Assembly: GCF_003473485.1 (NCBI RefSeq)
Contig: NC_053044.1
Coordinates: 35,592,091-35,656,090, forward strand
Origin: Medicago truncatula
Lineage: Eukaryota > Streptophyta > Magnoliopsida > Fabales > Fabaceae
Direction: 5' to 3'
Length of the DNA stretch: 64,000 nucleotides
Below the pieces are notes generated by a model. The model ran no database searches. It was not told the DNA's origin and was given only the letters and a program-made list of their open reading frames with translations. How positions within the stretch are numbered: the stretch's first letter is position 1; each line of letters begins with the position of its first letter. The position numbers were made by a program, and so were the translations under genes. This document shows, one piece after another, positions 36,060 through 48,050 of the stretch.

Positions 36060-38689
36060 TTTCTTTACACGTTTCAGCGATTGTGCACTTTGTATCTGCA
36101 GAACCGAAAGGAAAGTTTTATACACTGTTATGGTTACACGTTTTCTTACTATCGGTGACGTCACTTCGTAAGTAGACTGATTTTTATGCGACGGGTTGAT
36201 ATATAAACCCGATTCAACTTCATATGTTGGCCTCGGGTATAGGCTTAAGACCCATGGCCCATAAGGCAGTACCACTATCAACTTCGAAAATGGTTCTTTA
36301 ACCTTCTAAAACTACTCTCATACACCCCAAAATTACCTTAATACCTCAAACGACAGATAACTGCTCAAGGGCCTGCCACTAAAGCAAGGGCTTTAGGCCT
36401 CAAAATTTTTAAAACTTCTTATTAGGCCCCTAAATTTTTCCGCTTTAAATATATTTCCGTATGTCAAATTCTTTAAAAACTTTTGCTTCTAGCTCAGTTG
36501 ATAGTTAAATGGAGAGTTGTAGACTTGTAGTTTATGTTGCAAGTTTGACCCCAAATAAAACTATTTTATTGGTTATACATATCTTACATTTTTTCTTCTT
36601 CGAACTTCTATGAATATGATGTTAGTTGTGAGAAATATATTATGACAAGTTGCGTGCAACCAAAATACGCAAAAGTAATTTTTTTTATATTTTTGTTAGA
36701 CTTCAATATTGACTCTGTTAATATTTTAAACCGTTTTTGTAAAAAAATAATAATCAAGTCTCTCGTAATGTGACAAAAACGTTAAGACATAGACCTAATT
36801 GAGAAATTTTTGACAATAATAAGATTAATTTTAAATATCAATAAAGTCATACATAGATTTGAGAGTGACCTGCAAAGTCAAAGATTAATTTAATTTTTTT
36901 TTTGAGAGAAACAAAGATTAGTTTGATGGTTTACTCATTTAATCTTGTATATTTTTTTGAAAGAAAAAAAAACTCTTGTATATATTTATTATCTAGAATG
37001 TAAAATGTCTGTTTCTTCGTATATTTCTTTTGAGGAGATGTATGTATATTTCTTCATTGTAGTATATTTTATTGTCCACAACATTTGTAATTTTGAGCTT
37101 CGTTTGACCCAATTTATTATAGGAGGAATGCTAAGCATGGTTGCTTTAACACTCTCCCTTGGACACCTCCGCTGCCATTGGTCCAGGTGGTTGTTAATTT
37201 AAAATTTTGTAAAAGGCAACCGATGTCAAGTCAAATTATTCCAATAAACTATCGATCTCCAAAGAATTCACATTCTTGTGCCAATAACTATGAACAGTCA
37301 CAAAAAACAGAGAGCTTGCGATTGGGGAATTTGATATGACATAATTCAATGGGTTCGACACAGAAAGGAGATTCAATATTTGAAAAAAAGAAAGAAATCG
37401 CTTAAGATGAGCTTCTCATGTTGTTGTGGATCTTCTACGGCTCTTCCTTCTGCAAAAACAAGGGAGATTGGAAATGCTAGAATTGGATTTAAGGTGTTTT
37501 TAGATTTGCTGCACAACACAATTTTTGAGTAATAATAATTAAAAATAAAAAATAAAATGCTAATAAATTCATGACTTGTTCAGCCAGTTACAGGTTTAAG
37601 AGATTAAAAAGCACATGACGTGTCTCTTATAAACGAGAGAGTGACCAACCGCGACTGTACGGGCGACTGCCCCTAGCACCGCTCTATTATGATGACCAGT
37701 ACATACAATTTCAATTTTCAAGTATCAATTTGATTTCATTCTAAAATAAATAAATGAATGCAACTTCTAAACAATGTATTTCATGTGCCACAAAATATCT
37801 CTGCAACTTGAGTTCTTTAGACTTATTACAAGGCTAATATTCAAATTGACAACAAGATAAATGTTGTTTTTATCGGAGTTGGACTGCCTTTCAAATAGAC
37901 TCTAAAAATTGAATTCGAATTCTTTTCATTGAAGAGAGTTGTGTTACTCTAAGAAGTATGGTAATTTTTGTGACACAAAGAAAGGTTTATTTTGTGTGCA
38001 AAAGGACATTTCTCATTTATGCTTGAGCTAGTAATGGAATTGAGTCAAGCTAAACACAACTAGAGAAAGGAAGGAAAACAGAGAGTAACGTTAAGTTGTG
38101 TATTCACGTGAATGTTTGTACTTTGTATATCTAACAAACATCCACGTCGGGCCTCATTTCTTAGCACTAATCTTGTATTCTCTTAACTAAGTAGTAAGTA
38201 CAATTAATGAAGCTATCGTTTTGTAAGAGTCAAATAACGTTACCATAAAAAAATAGAGTCAAACAACGTGGAAGCCCCACTACACTAGCTATCACAATCA
38301 CAATTAACGATCTTTGGCGGCGCCTATTAATTTTTGATTAAATTTTCCACTCTATATAGCATGTTTTTGATTTTGTTTCACTAATTATTATATATTTCTT
38401 TCTTATCACTAGGATCCTCTATTTAAAGTTCACTGCACAAAGGTTCAGTTAGGAGGCTAATCCCAAATACATCAATGGATTAATCCACCATTGATTAAGA
38501 TCAAAAGTGTTGGAATTTTTACTTTCAACTATTAGAAAGATAATTTTTTTACTTTTTCAAGCAAATGATTAGTGGACTCTATTTTTTGCCGGAAACTACG
38601 ACATTTCTTTTCCTTCTAGATTATCCAAACACAAACGAGCTAGATAGTATGAAAATAATAACGGATTTTGTTTAAGAAACCACTTAGCG
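36060..38689. other. Intergenic, MINPP promoter and AT-rich DNA
   Basis: Holds the phosphatase promoter (TATAAAA, 36117-36123 minus). A tRNA-like stretch at 36486-36560 (TAGCTCAGTTGATAG, then GTTTGACCCC) looks like an eroded SINE. The remainder, to 38689, is AT-rich; I see no gene in it. Confidence 0.5.
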
Positions 38690-39010
38690 CACCAAAAAGT
38701 AAATCGTGATCGAACAACTTTAAAGGGTTCACACTTCACATTAAATGAATACCCATTCATTGCCTAATTAAAAACCTAATGCTTTCAATAACTTCACATC
38801 CCAAAAATAAATGGTCGATGTTTTAATCATTGCCGCAACAGAAAAAATAACATTTACATTACGTTGAATAATTTCATATTTAACCAAATTATCTTTAATT
38901 GGTAAGTGATTTTGTATCAAACGTCAACCAAAAATCGAGACTTTTAACGGAATTGTTTTGTTCAAAATTAAATTATGAAATTCACTCATGCATCAGTTAC
39001 ACCGCCATGA
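38690..39010 (-). pseudogene. LINE zf-RVT domain remnant
   Basis: Reverse-strand translation across frames gives PLKVSIF..RLIQNHLPIKDNLV near 38890-38955 and CCGND.NIDHLFLGCEVIE near 38790-38840, the zinc-binding Cys/His motif of plant LINE polyproteins. Stops and frameshifts interrupt it. No intact reverse transcriptase accompanies it. Confidence 0.6.
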
Positions 39011-39479
39011 GCAAACTTTACATCTCACTGACAGTATAGCCTTTGGTAGGTGTTAGCAAATGATACACCCGAAAAAAATTAAAAACTATAGGTCCATTCT
39101 GTGACATTTTAAATAATTTTTCGTCAGTTTTAGTTTTCGAAAGTTGCAAGCCCTTGCAAAGTGGTGTGTGAAACTTTTGTGAAACTTATACCTGACTGGT
39201 TAGCGGGAGTTTACATAACTTCTAATTTGTGGGGGTTTCAAACTCCTTTATATTGTCCTGTCAACTAAAAAACTCCCACTTAATAGTTGTACTATAAAAA
39301 ACACTTCATAATTTATAGTACTTGTAAAATATGTAATTCATTTTTGTAGAGTAATCTCTAGTTTTTTAGTTAAACTCAACCACCTCAACTTTGTGCTTAA
39401 TGTTTGTGTTTATATATTGTAGTGGCTCACCTAAGTTTTTTTTTTTTTTTTTTTTTTTTTTCTGATTCCACCACTGATG

Positions 39480-39690
39480 GGTATATACGCCATCAAAAGA
39501 ACTAGAGTGTCCCTTGTTAACCAATAAATCCTCACACCGATTAACTTCTCTGTAAACACATGAGAAATAGAAGCTCTCCTTGTCCATCAAGAGTTTAAGG
39601 AGACCAATGATTTCTGTTAGCAGCAGTTGGTAGAAAGCATTAGTGGAAAATCCATCATAATTCACCATATCCGTCACAATTTTTTTGTAT
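39480..39690 (-). pseudogene. RNase H-like (RVT_3) retroelement fragment
   Basis: About 65 codons read TDMVN......LLLTEIIGLLKLL, then CVYREVNRCEDLLVNKGHSSSFD, matching the C-terminal RNase H-like domain of plant LINEs (usual form HV.RE.N.CAD.LA..G). The last catalytic motif is degenerate (E for A, V for A). A run of A on this strand (39438-39460) follows and may be a retroposon tail. It lies upstream of the 38690 fragment on the same strand, the wrong order for a single LINE, so the two are separate or rearranged. Confidence 0.55.
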
Positions 39691-41492
39691 GAAAACAAAT
39701 AACTCACCAAAATTAATACCAGAAAGAGTAGAACTTGAGACCTTAAAAGATGTATATTATAAGGTGTCAAATCAACGACATCAGACCAACCTAAGTAAAC
39801 ATATTCACCACAATTGTCTCTATTTAAAGTAAATTTATATATTATTGTCCCCAGTTCTATCACTAAATTTAATGACGAGAGAATCAAATAGAAATTTTAT
39901 TTTTACCGTCACCAATTTGATCACTAATTCTGTTTTTTCAGCAAAATGATATATGTTTTACCTCCATCAAACAGAATTATGCCAGATTATGTCACTAAAC
40001 AAGTTTCGATACCCAAGCATGTCTCGAAGTGGCCAAAGATCTTGAGCTAATATGTCGTTTTTGGTTGGTCCATGTCAAACATCTAAATGAAGATAATCTC
40101 TTGCATTGCAACTTGAACATGTGATAACTACATTTGTTTAAGAACAGTCTGGACACTCTAGAAATTTTTATTTATTTTTGACAAAAGAACTCTGTTGAAA
40201 TTCTACAATAACCAACTTTCGATAATAGTATATGTAACGCATATTTTCTTCAAGTTCAAACAAAATTAAATGACCACCCACAATTGAGAAAGTGCTCCAA
40301 ATTGGCCACCCGTTGACTTGTATCACTTGGCCAGTTGTGGCCTTGTTTAAGCGTTCTACTAGTAAATGTAAAACAATATTTAAAACATAAATCATATTAA
40401 ATATTGCTTAAATATTTTAAATATTTATTTCCAAGGTTTTTTTTTTAATTTGCAAATGTTTTGTTTTTTGCTTAACGGTAAAGTCCCTCAGCATTTCTTT
40501 ATACAGGCATAACAATTAACACTTACAGATATCATAACGACCTCAAAAAATAATGCAAATATCATAATAAAACTTAATAGTAACACTTATTATGATTGAT
40601 CCATTTTTAAAACTCAATGTTCTATATAAAAATGTTCAATATAAAGGGATCGATTTATCAGGTGAATAGTTTAAGAATAGAGTATAATGTTATTGACTTG
40701 CAAACAAATTTTAAGGTTGCTGTCTAAAAAAGAAAATTAAGGATACCTTTTTTTTTTTGAAGGGAAAAATTAAGGATACTTATTCAACAGTTAATAATAG
40801 ATTTTTTTATTTTTTAATGTTAATGTTTCATCCAACTTGTCACATTATCATACACCAACATCCCACATGACATGTCATGTGAGCCCGACTAAGTGACTTT
40901 ATGTTTGCTTCGTCAAAGTAATATAAAGGACCAAAATTGGAGATTATTTTTTTTTCAAACTAAAATCTTTTTCTTAAAACTTTGCTCATATTGCATGAAA
41001 CAAAACATATATTTTTGCAAATTAATATTTTGGGAAACCTAGATTAAACGCTTCAGGTATATACTAACTCAAGTATTTGTGAATCCCCTCATGTTGATCT
41101 AATGATGTTGACTTAAAAGAGAATATGTTATTCTTAAGGTTTCAGGTTTGTTTATCTTCGGTTATAATTTTGATGGGTTAATTAGCCTTAAAAAAACTCA
41201 AGTATATGTGAATTGTTTAAAGACAAAATGATACTAGAGATTGATCTTTTCTAATACATTACATAATAACTTTTCGATATATGTGTAAAAAATTTTAATT
41301 AGCAATTAATCTTTGATACAAATGTATTAAAAAAGAAGGGGAGAAGAGAGATTTGAATAACCCAAAATACTCCATATAAAATTATTTAAATAAAAAAAAT
41401 TAATATCAATAAGTTGAGTCTATTCTATTTTATAGCAATATTATATTTGCACAATGTAGCGGCTATAGTCTCACACGCCGTTGGCCATTTAT
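39691..41492. other. Intergenic upstream of LBD gene
   Basis: AT-rich DNA. A 75-codon minus-strand frame at 40168-40395 has no recognisable motif. The sequence between about 41340 and 41492 is the likely LBD promoter. Nothing else seen. Confidence 0.45.
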
Positions 41493-41500
41493 TATAAATA
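41493..41500 (+). promoter_or_regulatory. TATA box of the LBD gene
   Basis: TATAAATA, 79 bp before the chosen ATG. A start site about 30 bp downstream falls close to the in-frame ATG at 41527, so that upstream ATG is unlikely to be used. Confidence 0.6.
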
Positions 41501-41571
41501 TAGTCTCTCTCATTCCTTTCCTAAGTGTGTTCCATAAACTTCTCTTGTTTTCTCTGTTTTTTCATAATCAA

Positions 41572-42543
41572 ATGGGTGGTAATACTACTTCTCCTTGTGC
41601 TTCATGCAAACTCCTTAGACGCCGTTGTGCTAAGGATTGTATCTTTGCTCCTTATTTCCCTTCACATGATCCTAAAAAATTTGCAATAGTTCACAAGGTT
41701 TTTGGTGCAAGCAACGTTAGCAAAATGCTCCAGGTACCATTCACACTTTCTATGCTCCCTTGAAAGAAAAAGAAAAAACTTCATAGTTTACATGAGAGCG
41801 TTATTTTAGGTTAATTTTTATTATTTTTCTGACTTAATTGTACTTTTGTTCTTATTTTATCATGTTCACGAAAATAGTCCACATTTTAAAATCGAAGTGT
41901 TTGTCTTCAAATATCAAACTTGTTGAAGTTTTGGTTGCAACCTAGATTTCTGCTTCAATGGTGGTGTGGCTAGTTTAAAATTTCAACTATTTGTAATTTA
42001 TTTTTGTTATGTCACCATGTTTAATGTAATATCATTTAAAAATTGGTCACACCACATTTGAAACAAATATCTTCGTTTAGACCAAAATTCAAGTTTGAAA
42101 AAGATGATTATTTTTGTGAACATGATAAAATAGAAAGATCAAAAATGCAATTTACTTATTATAGGGTTTCGAGATTTTACGGTTTTGTGTGTAAAAGGTT
42201 ACTGACTTATTGTACAATCCTATAGGAACTTCCTATTCAACAAAGAGCTGATGCAGTAAGCAGCTTAGTATATGAAGCAAATGCAAGAGTGAAGGACCCT
42301 GTTTATGGTTGTGTTGGAGCAATATCATACCTTCAAAACCAAGTTTCTGAGCTTCAAATGCAGCTTGCAGTAGCACAAGCAGAGATACTTTGCATCCAGA
42401 TGAAACATGATGATCAGCCTCTAATGCAAAATCAAGAAATAGCCCTTGATCATAAACCTTATGATCTCCCTCAGTACTTCAACTTTCCTTCTTCAAGCAA
42501 TGTAATTCATCATGATTCTTTCTCAAGAGAGAGAATTTTTTGA
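41572..42543 (+). CDS. LBD12: LOB-domain (LBD) transcription factor, class I, LBD12-like
   Basis: Plant-specific DNA-binding regulator acting at lateral organ boundaries. Two exons, 41572-41733 and 42226-42543, joined at CAG|GAA; 159 aa. The zinc-finger-like C block CX2CX6CX3C is C9, C12, C19, C23 in SPCASCKLLRRRCAKDC. The GAS block follows (FAIVHKVFGASNVSKMLQ, ELPIQQRADAV) and then YEANARVKDPVYGCVGAI. The class I Leu-rich coiled coil is ISYLQNQVSELQMQLAVAQAEI. The single intron interrupts the LOB domain after LQ, the conserved position in the family. I chose MGGNTTSP because it matches family N-termini and the TATA box disfavours the ATG at 41527. The C-terminal tail (about 40 aa) is short and variable, as is usual. 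The LBD12 assignment is from memory of the Arabidopsis protein. Confidence 0.93.
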
Positions 42544-44510
42544 TTTTTTGATGTGACATGGTTTCTTGAATGAAAAATGTTCACATGGTTTTGATTTTTT
42601 TTTCTTGCATCTATACAGAAGAATTAATTAGAGTCAACTGTGGCACGTGATTAAGTACTACTGGTGAAGTAATTTAGAGTGTTCTAAATCAGTGAATAAA
42701 CATTAAACTAATGATTAAGATGCTTCAACATTAATGCTTTCAGACGAGGGTCGGTGGTCTTTTTTAAAAAATGGCAAACATTCTGATAATTGGTTACTAC
42801 TAACATGCTTAGCGAACAGAATATAAAAACATTTTGTTTTATGCTAGAGTTATATTTATATAGTTGCTTATGGCTTTGTGAGCAGAAATATCAAATGGAG
42901 TACGTATTCAGATTATGTGCGAACCTATACTTTGATTTCCTTGAAGAATAGTAGTGAGAATATGCTCATCAAACGATACTTAGTAAGATATTAGTCTAGT
43001 CCGATTAAAATATTCAAAGGTATAGATTTGATATATATCTTAGATGTCATAGACTTTATACAAATATATGGACTAACGACACTTTCTAATATTGATGGAC
43101 TAAATTGATGTTAAAATCTTCATGGGACCAATTTGAAATACATAAATTTAGTTTTTTTTTTTAACAATAAAAAATGAGATATATATAAACACAAAACAAT
43201 AGCACAAGACGTGTCACAAATCCTCCTAAAGATACACAGTGTCAATCAGGTCTTACAAAAACAGAAATCATTAGCAAATGTTCAAACATTAAAAAGGGTT
43301 TGACCACCACCTATAAGATGATCACATGATCAAATTTAGCCTAAAAAAGAATTTATGACACTTTGAAAGTTGAATTAAATATTATAGTTTTATGAAATAA
43401 TCAACGATATTTATAGTTTGATAATATGTTTTTAATGCCTCTTTCAATTAGTGGTTTCGAGGTCTTCACATTGACAACGAAATATCGTTGATTATTTCCC
43501 TCCTCTTTCAATTAGTGGTTACCTCGTTGATTGATAATTGTATGTTTGTGTGAGGTTTGAGGTCTATCTTGATTCTAGTGAGCCAAAAAATTTAATTCAC
43601 CACAATTTTCTTTCATCGTAGAAGATATGCTTACATAAGAAATTTTCCTACAACAACTTGTTGTAAAGTTAAATCACCAAGATCATGTTATTATATGAAA
43701 TTAGAACACACTTACTTGAAGAAGTCGAAACTATAGTCACAATTACTAGACTCACCGAGATTTGAGACAAAGCCTTCCCTTAGACCCATACCTTTCACAT
43801 GCTTCGAACTTAGGGTTTTCAATGGGGTAAACCACTAATGAGCAGAATAGTCAGAGTGATAGCAGAGGAGACCTAACCTCTCTATTTATAACCGTGTAAC
43901 CTTAGGTACCAACCATCATGAGCCCTAGTGTTCGGTCCTACACTTTGTTTCTACACAAATCATATTAGGTGTCAAAAAACCATTATTTTTTTTTTATCAC
44001 CTTTATTAGGATCTGAGCATCATAAAATAGATCACAACATCAACCTATTTTTCTTAAAACCAAAACCCACAATTGATTGCCACCCACTTCTAACACTTGC
44101 GAGCAATACGTTTACTTCAAGCAATGTAATGTTTTTTTACTAATTTGCAGCCCACACTAGTTTGTATCCCTATTATAGGTTGTGGCTGGCCATTTAAATG
44201 TCAACATAATTACATAAAGGCTTAGGCTTTGGCTTTGTGGCATACAAAAACCGGCAACCCGTGCAATCAAGCACAATCACATGAGATGACCAAATGGTTT
44301 TGTTTAGGAAAATAAATGCTCTACGCATCATCAGAAGGAAACTGTTGTTTTCATAATCCATGTGGTTTAGTATCAAAACCATCGTTTTCTCATTCATCTG
44401 TAGTGGTAATGGAAAAAGACTAGGGCAAAACAATTGGCGCAGCCATTTCATTTTCATAGCCTTATCTAGGATAAACTTCATAACTACTGTTGTGAATTCG
44501 GATAAAACTC
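42544..44510. other. Intergenic 3' of LBD gene
   Basis: LBD 3' untranslated region, then AT-rich DNA. At 43155-43310 the minus strand ends in TATATCTCATTTTTTATTGTT plus an A-run, resembling a LINE 3' end. A 95-codon minus-strand frame (44194-44481) has no motif I recognise. No gene supported. Confidence 0.4.
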
Positions 44511-44514
44511 ACAC

Positions 44515-45285
44515 CAATGTAAACAAAGATGTGTGGAGCAAAAGGAAGTGGTAATCTATGTGTAAAGTGTCTCCAAGCAACAACAACAAAAACAGACCTA
44601 GTCTAGTGTAGAGCAACACCACAAGCAAATACAAAGCAATAAAGATAAGCAAGAAAGGAAGAACAAACACACCAAAAGATTGTTGACCTAGTTCGGTCCA
44701 ATATGACCTAATCTGGGGGAGAGAGCAGCTCTCCAATCCACTATGATGAAAGTGTTACAAAGGGTTACAAGAAAAATAGCTTGCAAGCTTACACAAGAAC
44801 AAGACCTAGATTCTACCCATTTGTGTTTCCCCACTCTCTCAATATGAACCCTAAAAGAGAAGACACAAGAGGAAGCTTTTGATCCTTCCAATGGTGAAAT
44901 CTCACTACCCAAGGTGTTTACAATGTTTTCCAACCCAAGAGATCATCACTACAAAGACACTCAACCCTAGAGTTCCCTCCTTTGTAATCCAAATTTCTCT
45001 CTCTTCAACTCTCCTCCAAAATCTGCACAAGAACACTTAAATACAAGTCTTCAACTGATAAAATCGTGTCACGATTTCCAAATCGTGTCACGATTGATAC
45101 GTACGTCACAAGGTACGACCTGTCCTTATCTTGAAAACTTAACGAGCAAGTTTGAAAATCGTGTCACGATTCCACAAGATCGTGTCACGATTTGGCACCC
45201 TGCAAACTAGCTCACGGCATCACAAAATCGTGTCACGATTTCTCTGTTCTTTCAGACCACAAATTTGAAGCCAAATCTCAACAGC
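44515..45285 (-). mobile_element. LTR-like segment (copia-type suspected)
   Basis: On the minus strand this begins TGTTGAGATTTGG and ends TTTGTTTACA (TG...CA). It contains a TATA-like TGTATTTAAGTG followed by a leader-like region and the phrase GGAGAGCTGCTCTC.CCCCAGA, which I associate with legume copia LTRs. It carries the five palindromes listed separately. No 5-bp duplication, clear primer site or internal gag/pol is visible, so it may be a truncated or solo LTR. Moderate confidence only. Confidence 0.45.
45061..45241. repeat. Five copies of the palindrome AAATCGTGTCACGATTT
   Basis: Copies at 45061-45077, 45080-45095, 45156-45171, 45178-45193 and 45226-45241. The half-sites AAATCGTG and CACGATTT are exact inverts around a central base; copies differ only at the outermost positions. 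The surrounding sequence is unrelated, so the palindrome, not a longer unit, is what is repeated. Confidence 0.9.
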
Positions 45286-45935
45286 TACATACATTGTTTT
45301 ATTTATTTACAAGAGAAAACTAGTTTCAGCGTAACGCCAAGGGCATTATAAACATGCAACTTTGAGCAAAGACTAGTTCATTTACACAATTGCACTATTG
45401 TGATCTAGATTATCTACCTTTGAAGTAAGTTACAACAAACATCTTGAAACGTTGAGAGACATATTCTCCATCTTTCTTCTTATGAACCCCAATAATTCAC
45501 ATTAAAATATATTGTAGGCAAATTGTATTTCTGTAAGCTTTCTTTAAAAGTTAGATAGGAAAAAAAAAAAAAAAAAAAAGGAGGGATGGAAGCATATTAG
45601 AAATCACATGATCAAATAGATGAAATTTATCTTGTAAGTAAAATAAGCTTGAGTTTGGTAAAAGAAAAATTTCTTACATATTTCTTATTGGATGATTGAT
45701 GAAAGATGGTAAATAAATACACATGATACTCTATATATAGATTTTGTGAAAAATTAACAAATTTCCTACTACTAATAAGATCCAACTAACTATTATACGT
45801 CTAGTCTTCTACTATAATTCAATTTGAATTTCTTAAAAAAAAACTATTATATTTCTCTAATAAAAGGAGAAGAGGCTATAAATATAAATATAAATATAAA
45901 TATAGTATTATGTGTGAATAAAAGGGTTTAGAGAA

Positions 45936-46073
45936 TCCCCGTGAGCTTAGCTTAGTTGGTAGGGGTATTGCATATTATATGCAGGAGCCGGGGTTCGAAC
46001 CCCGGACACCCCATTTCTCCACAATTAAATTGTGTGAGCTCTAGCCACTAGGTTACTTGACCAAAAAAAAAAA
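45936..46073 (+). mobile_element. tRNA-derived SINE with poly(A) and target duplication
   Basis: The head is tRNA-like with pol III box A (TAGCTTAGTTGG, about 45948-45959) and box B (GGTTCGAACCC, about 45992-46002). A tRNA-unrelated body and an A-run follow. GGTTTAGAGAA (45925-45935) and GGCTTAGAGAA (46074-46084) flank it as an 11-bp target duplication with one mismatch. Not a functional tRNA: the acceptor stem does not close and the body continues past the tRNA 3' end. Confidence 0.9.
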
Positions 46074-46084
46074 GGCTTAGAGAA

Positions 46085-47879
46085 AGTCTCCAAATCATAC
46101 ATTGAAAAAAGTATCAAAATCATTTTTAATTTTTTTTTGTCTTTTTTTTTTTTGGTCAAGATTTTTTGTCTCTTTTAATTTACCTTGTTGGAATGAATAT
46201 TATATTACGGTGAGTTGTTACATTTGATTTGTTTGTAGATTTTTTTCCTGTCTCTTCTACATATGTTGCTTTCACTTTCATGAGAATTTTTCTTACAAAC
46301 TACTAGTACAATCTTCCAATCATATCATAATAATAGTCAAATTAAATAAACCTTGATGAGGTTTAGTGTTTTAATTTGGATCAGCTTCTTCTACCTTGTT
46401 CACGTGAGGGGACTTATACAAGAAAGTGCTCGTTTTATGGAATGTGCACAAACATACATTATATTATAACATGTAGAGTTTCTAAATTCATCTCTTCCAA
46501 CATCTTTGTGTCAAAATCAAAGCATTATTTTTATTTTAAATGATAGAGAAAACCAGAAAAAGCCAAAATGATTGGTGTGCTAAAGTGTATACATCAAAAG
46601 TTTCACATGTGTTTTCAAAACTGGACCGACGATCAACCCGATCAAAGAACTGGATAAGTGGGTCATTAGTCGAACCAGTGGATCACTAAGATTGCAAAAG
46701 AGACAACACAAATTGCAGCTCTGGATAATTCTTGATATGAAGTTGAGTGGGAGTAGATAGAGAATGCAGTAGAGAGTCAAAAGATGCTGAATTATTATAG
46801 AATAATAATAGTAGCCGCAGTTAAATAGAGCTGAACAAGAATAATCACTTGAAATGTATAACAAGACAAAGACTTGTCACTGTTGATGTTGTTTATCAAT
46901 CTGAAATTCTGCACCTTTGTATGTAGACAAGGAAAATGTGATTGTTGGAACTTGGTTTTCCATTTGAGGGCTCGAGGATATATAGTACTGCCAAACCAAA
47001 GATTGTTTTGGAATTTATTCTCTCTTCATCTCTTTCTTCCCTTTCTTGTTTAAGTCAAAGTAAGATACGCATAAGATGCCAACAAATAAAAATTTATTGA
47101 GAAAATGGAGTCTGCATCAATGTTGAATTTTTTTGAAGCTGTTCAAATATTGATGCCAGATTTTCAACAACAGTTTTTGGACGAGGACAAAAATGTTTTG
47201 TCAAAATATCTATTGTTTTATCTTAGAGCAATGTTATTTGAACAACCATTTACGGGGACAACTTGTTGGATAATTAAATTTTACAAAGAAATTTAGGTAG
47301 TGACACAAAAATCAAAACAATAGAGAGAGAAAGTAGAATGATCATGTAAATATACGAGAAGAAGTTATCACAAAAGTTGTCAAAAAATAGTTGTTCAAAT
47401 ATCATTTCTCTTTAACTTATGTTACAAGGGTGATGTTGTAAGTTGTAGTGTTGAATGAATATGTTGAGAGAGTCACACCAATGTCACAAGGTTCAAGCCA
47501 ATAGGGTGTTTAAATCTATTATGAATTCAATTCAACCAATAACTATGGAGAAAACTCCATCCAAAAGACTAATTCATTGGATGAAAAAGTTTCATGAATT
47601 AAGTTATCTTATATATTCAATTTCTATAATCAATGCGGAACATATAACAATGGCCCCTTTAAAATTCGATGTGAACAGCTACTTCGATTCTCCTTCCAAA
47701 AAAAAAAAAAAACTTTTACTCCATAGACAATGACTTGATGGTAGTCATTTCTCTTTTGATGACTTCACTCATTTATTTGTATTTTGTCGTGTAGCTTAAT
47801 TGAACTTGCAGATAGCTACTCCGTTTTTAAATATAAGTAAATTTTACTTTTTAAATTTATTCAATTAATGATGTATGTG
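46085..47879. other. Intergenic, AT-rich
   Basis: No gene recognised. Around 46620-46680 the CAACCCGATC and GAACTGGAT.AGTGGGTC phrases look like worn repeat DNA. Short open frames near 47105 and 47455 show no motif and atypical composition. Confidence 0.4.
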
Positions 47880-48050
47880 ATTTTTTTAGTTAAACTCCCG
47901 ATGAAAAGGACCAATTGTCACACGTAGGGAAAGTTTAACCCAAAAGACAGTCCTATGAAGAATTGCCATTAGATTTCACCTGCATCGATCATGCAGTTAT
48001 TAACATGAGAAAAGTGAGGGTTCTCATTGGAATACTTAATATATAATAAT

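Noticed and set aside
35835..36281. A 148-codon protein starting upstream of MINPP
   Set aside because: It is the MINPP first exon read with 5' promoter sequence and through intron 1; the TATA box at 36117-36123 lies inside it and the MAKTIT start at 36059 fits a signal peptide.
44194..44481. A 95-aa minus-strand protein
   Set aside because: No motif, domain or splice context recognised; amino-acid composition looks random.
44688..44933. An 81-aa protein on the minus strand
   Set aside because: It falls in the LTR-like segment, with no start context and no homology recognised.
45941..46013. A tRNA gene
   Set aside because: Box A and box B are present, but the acceptor stem does not pair, the sequence runs on into a body with an A-tail, and an 11-bp target duplication surrounds it: a SINE.
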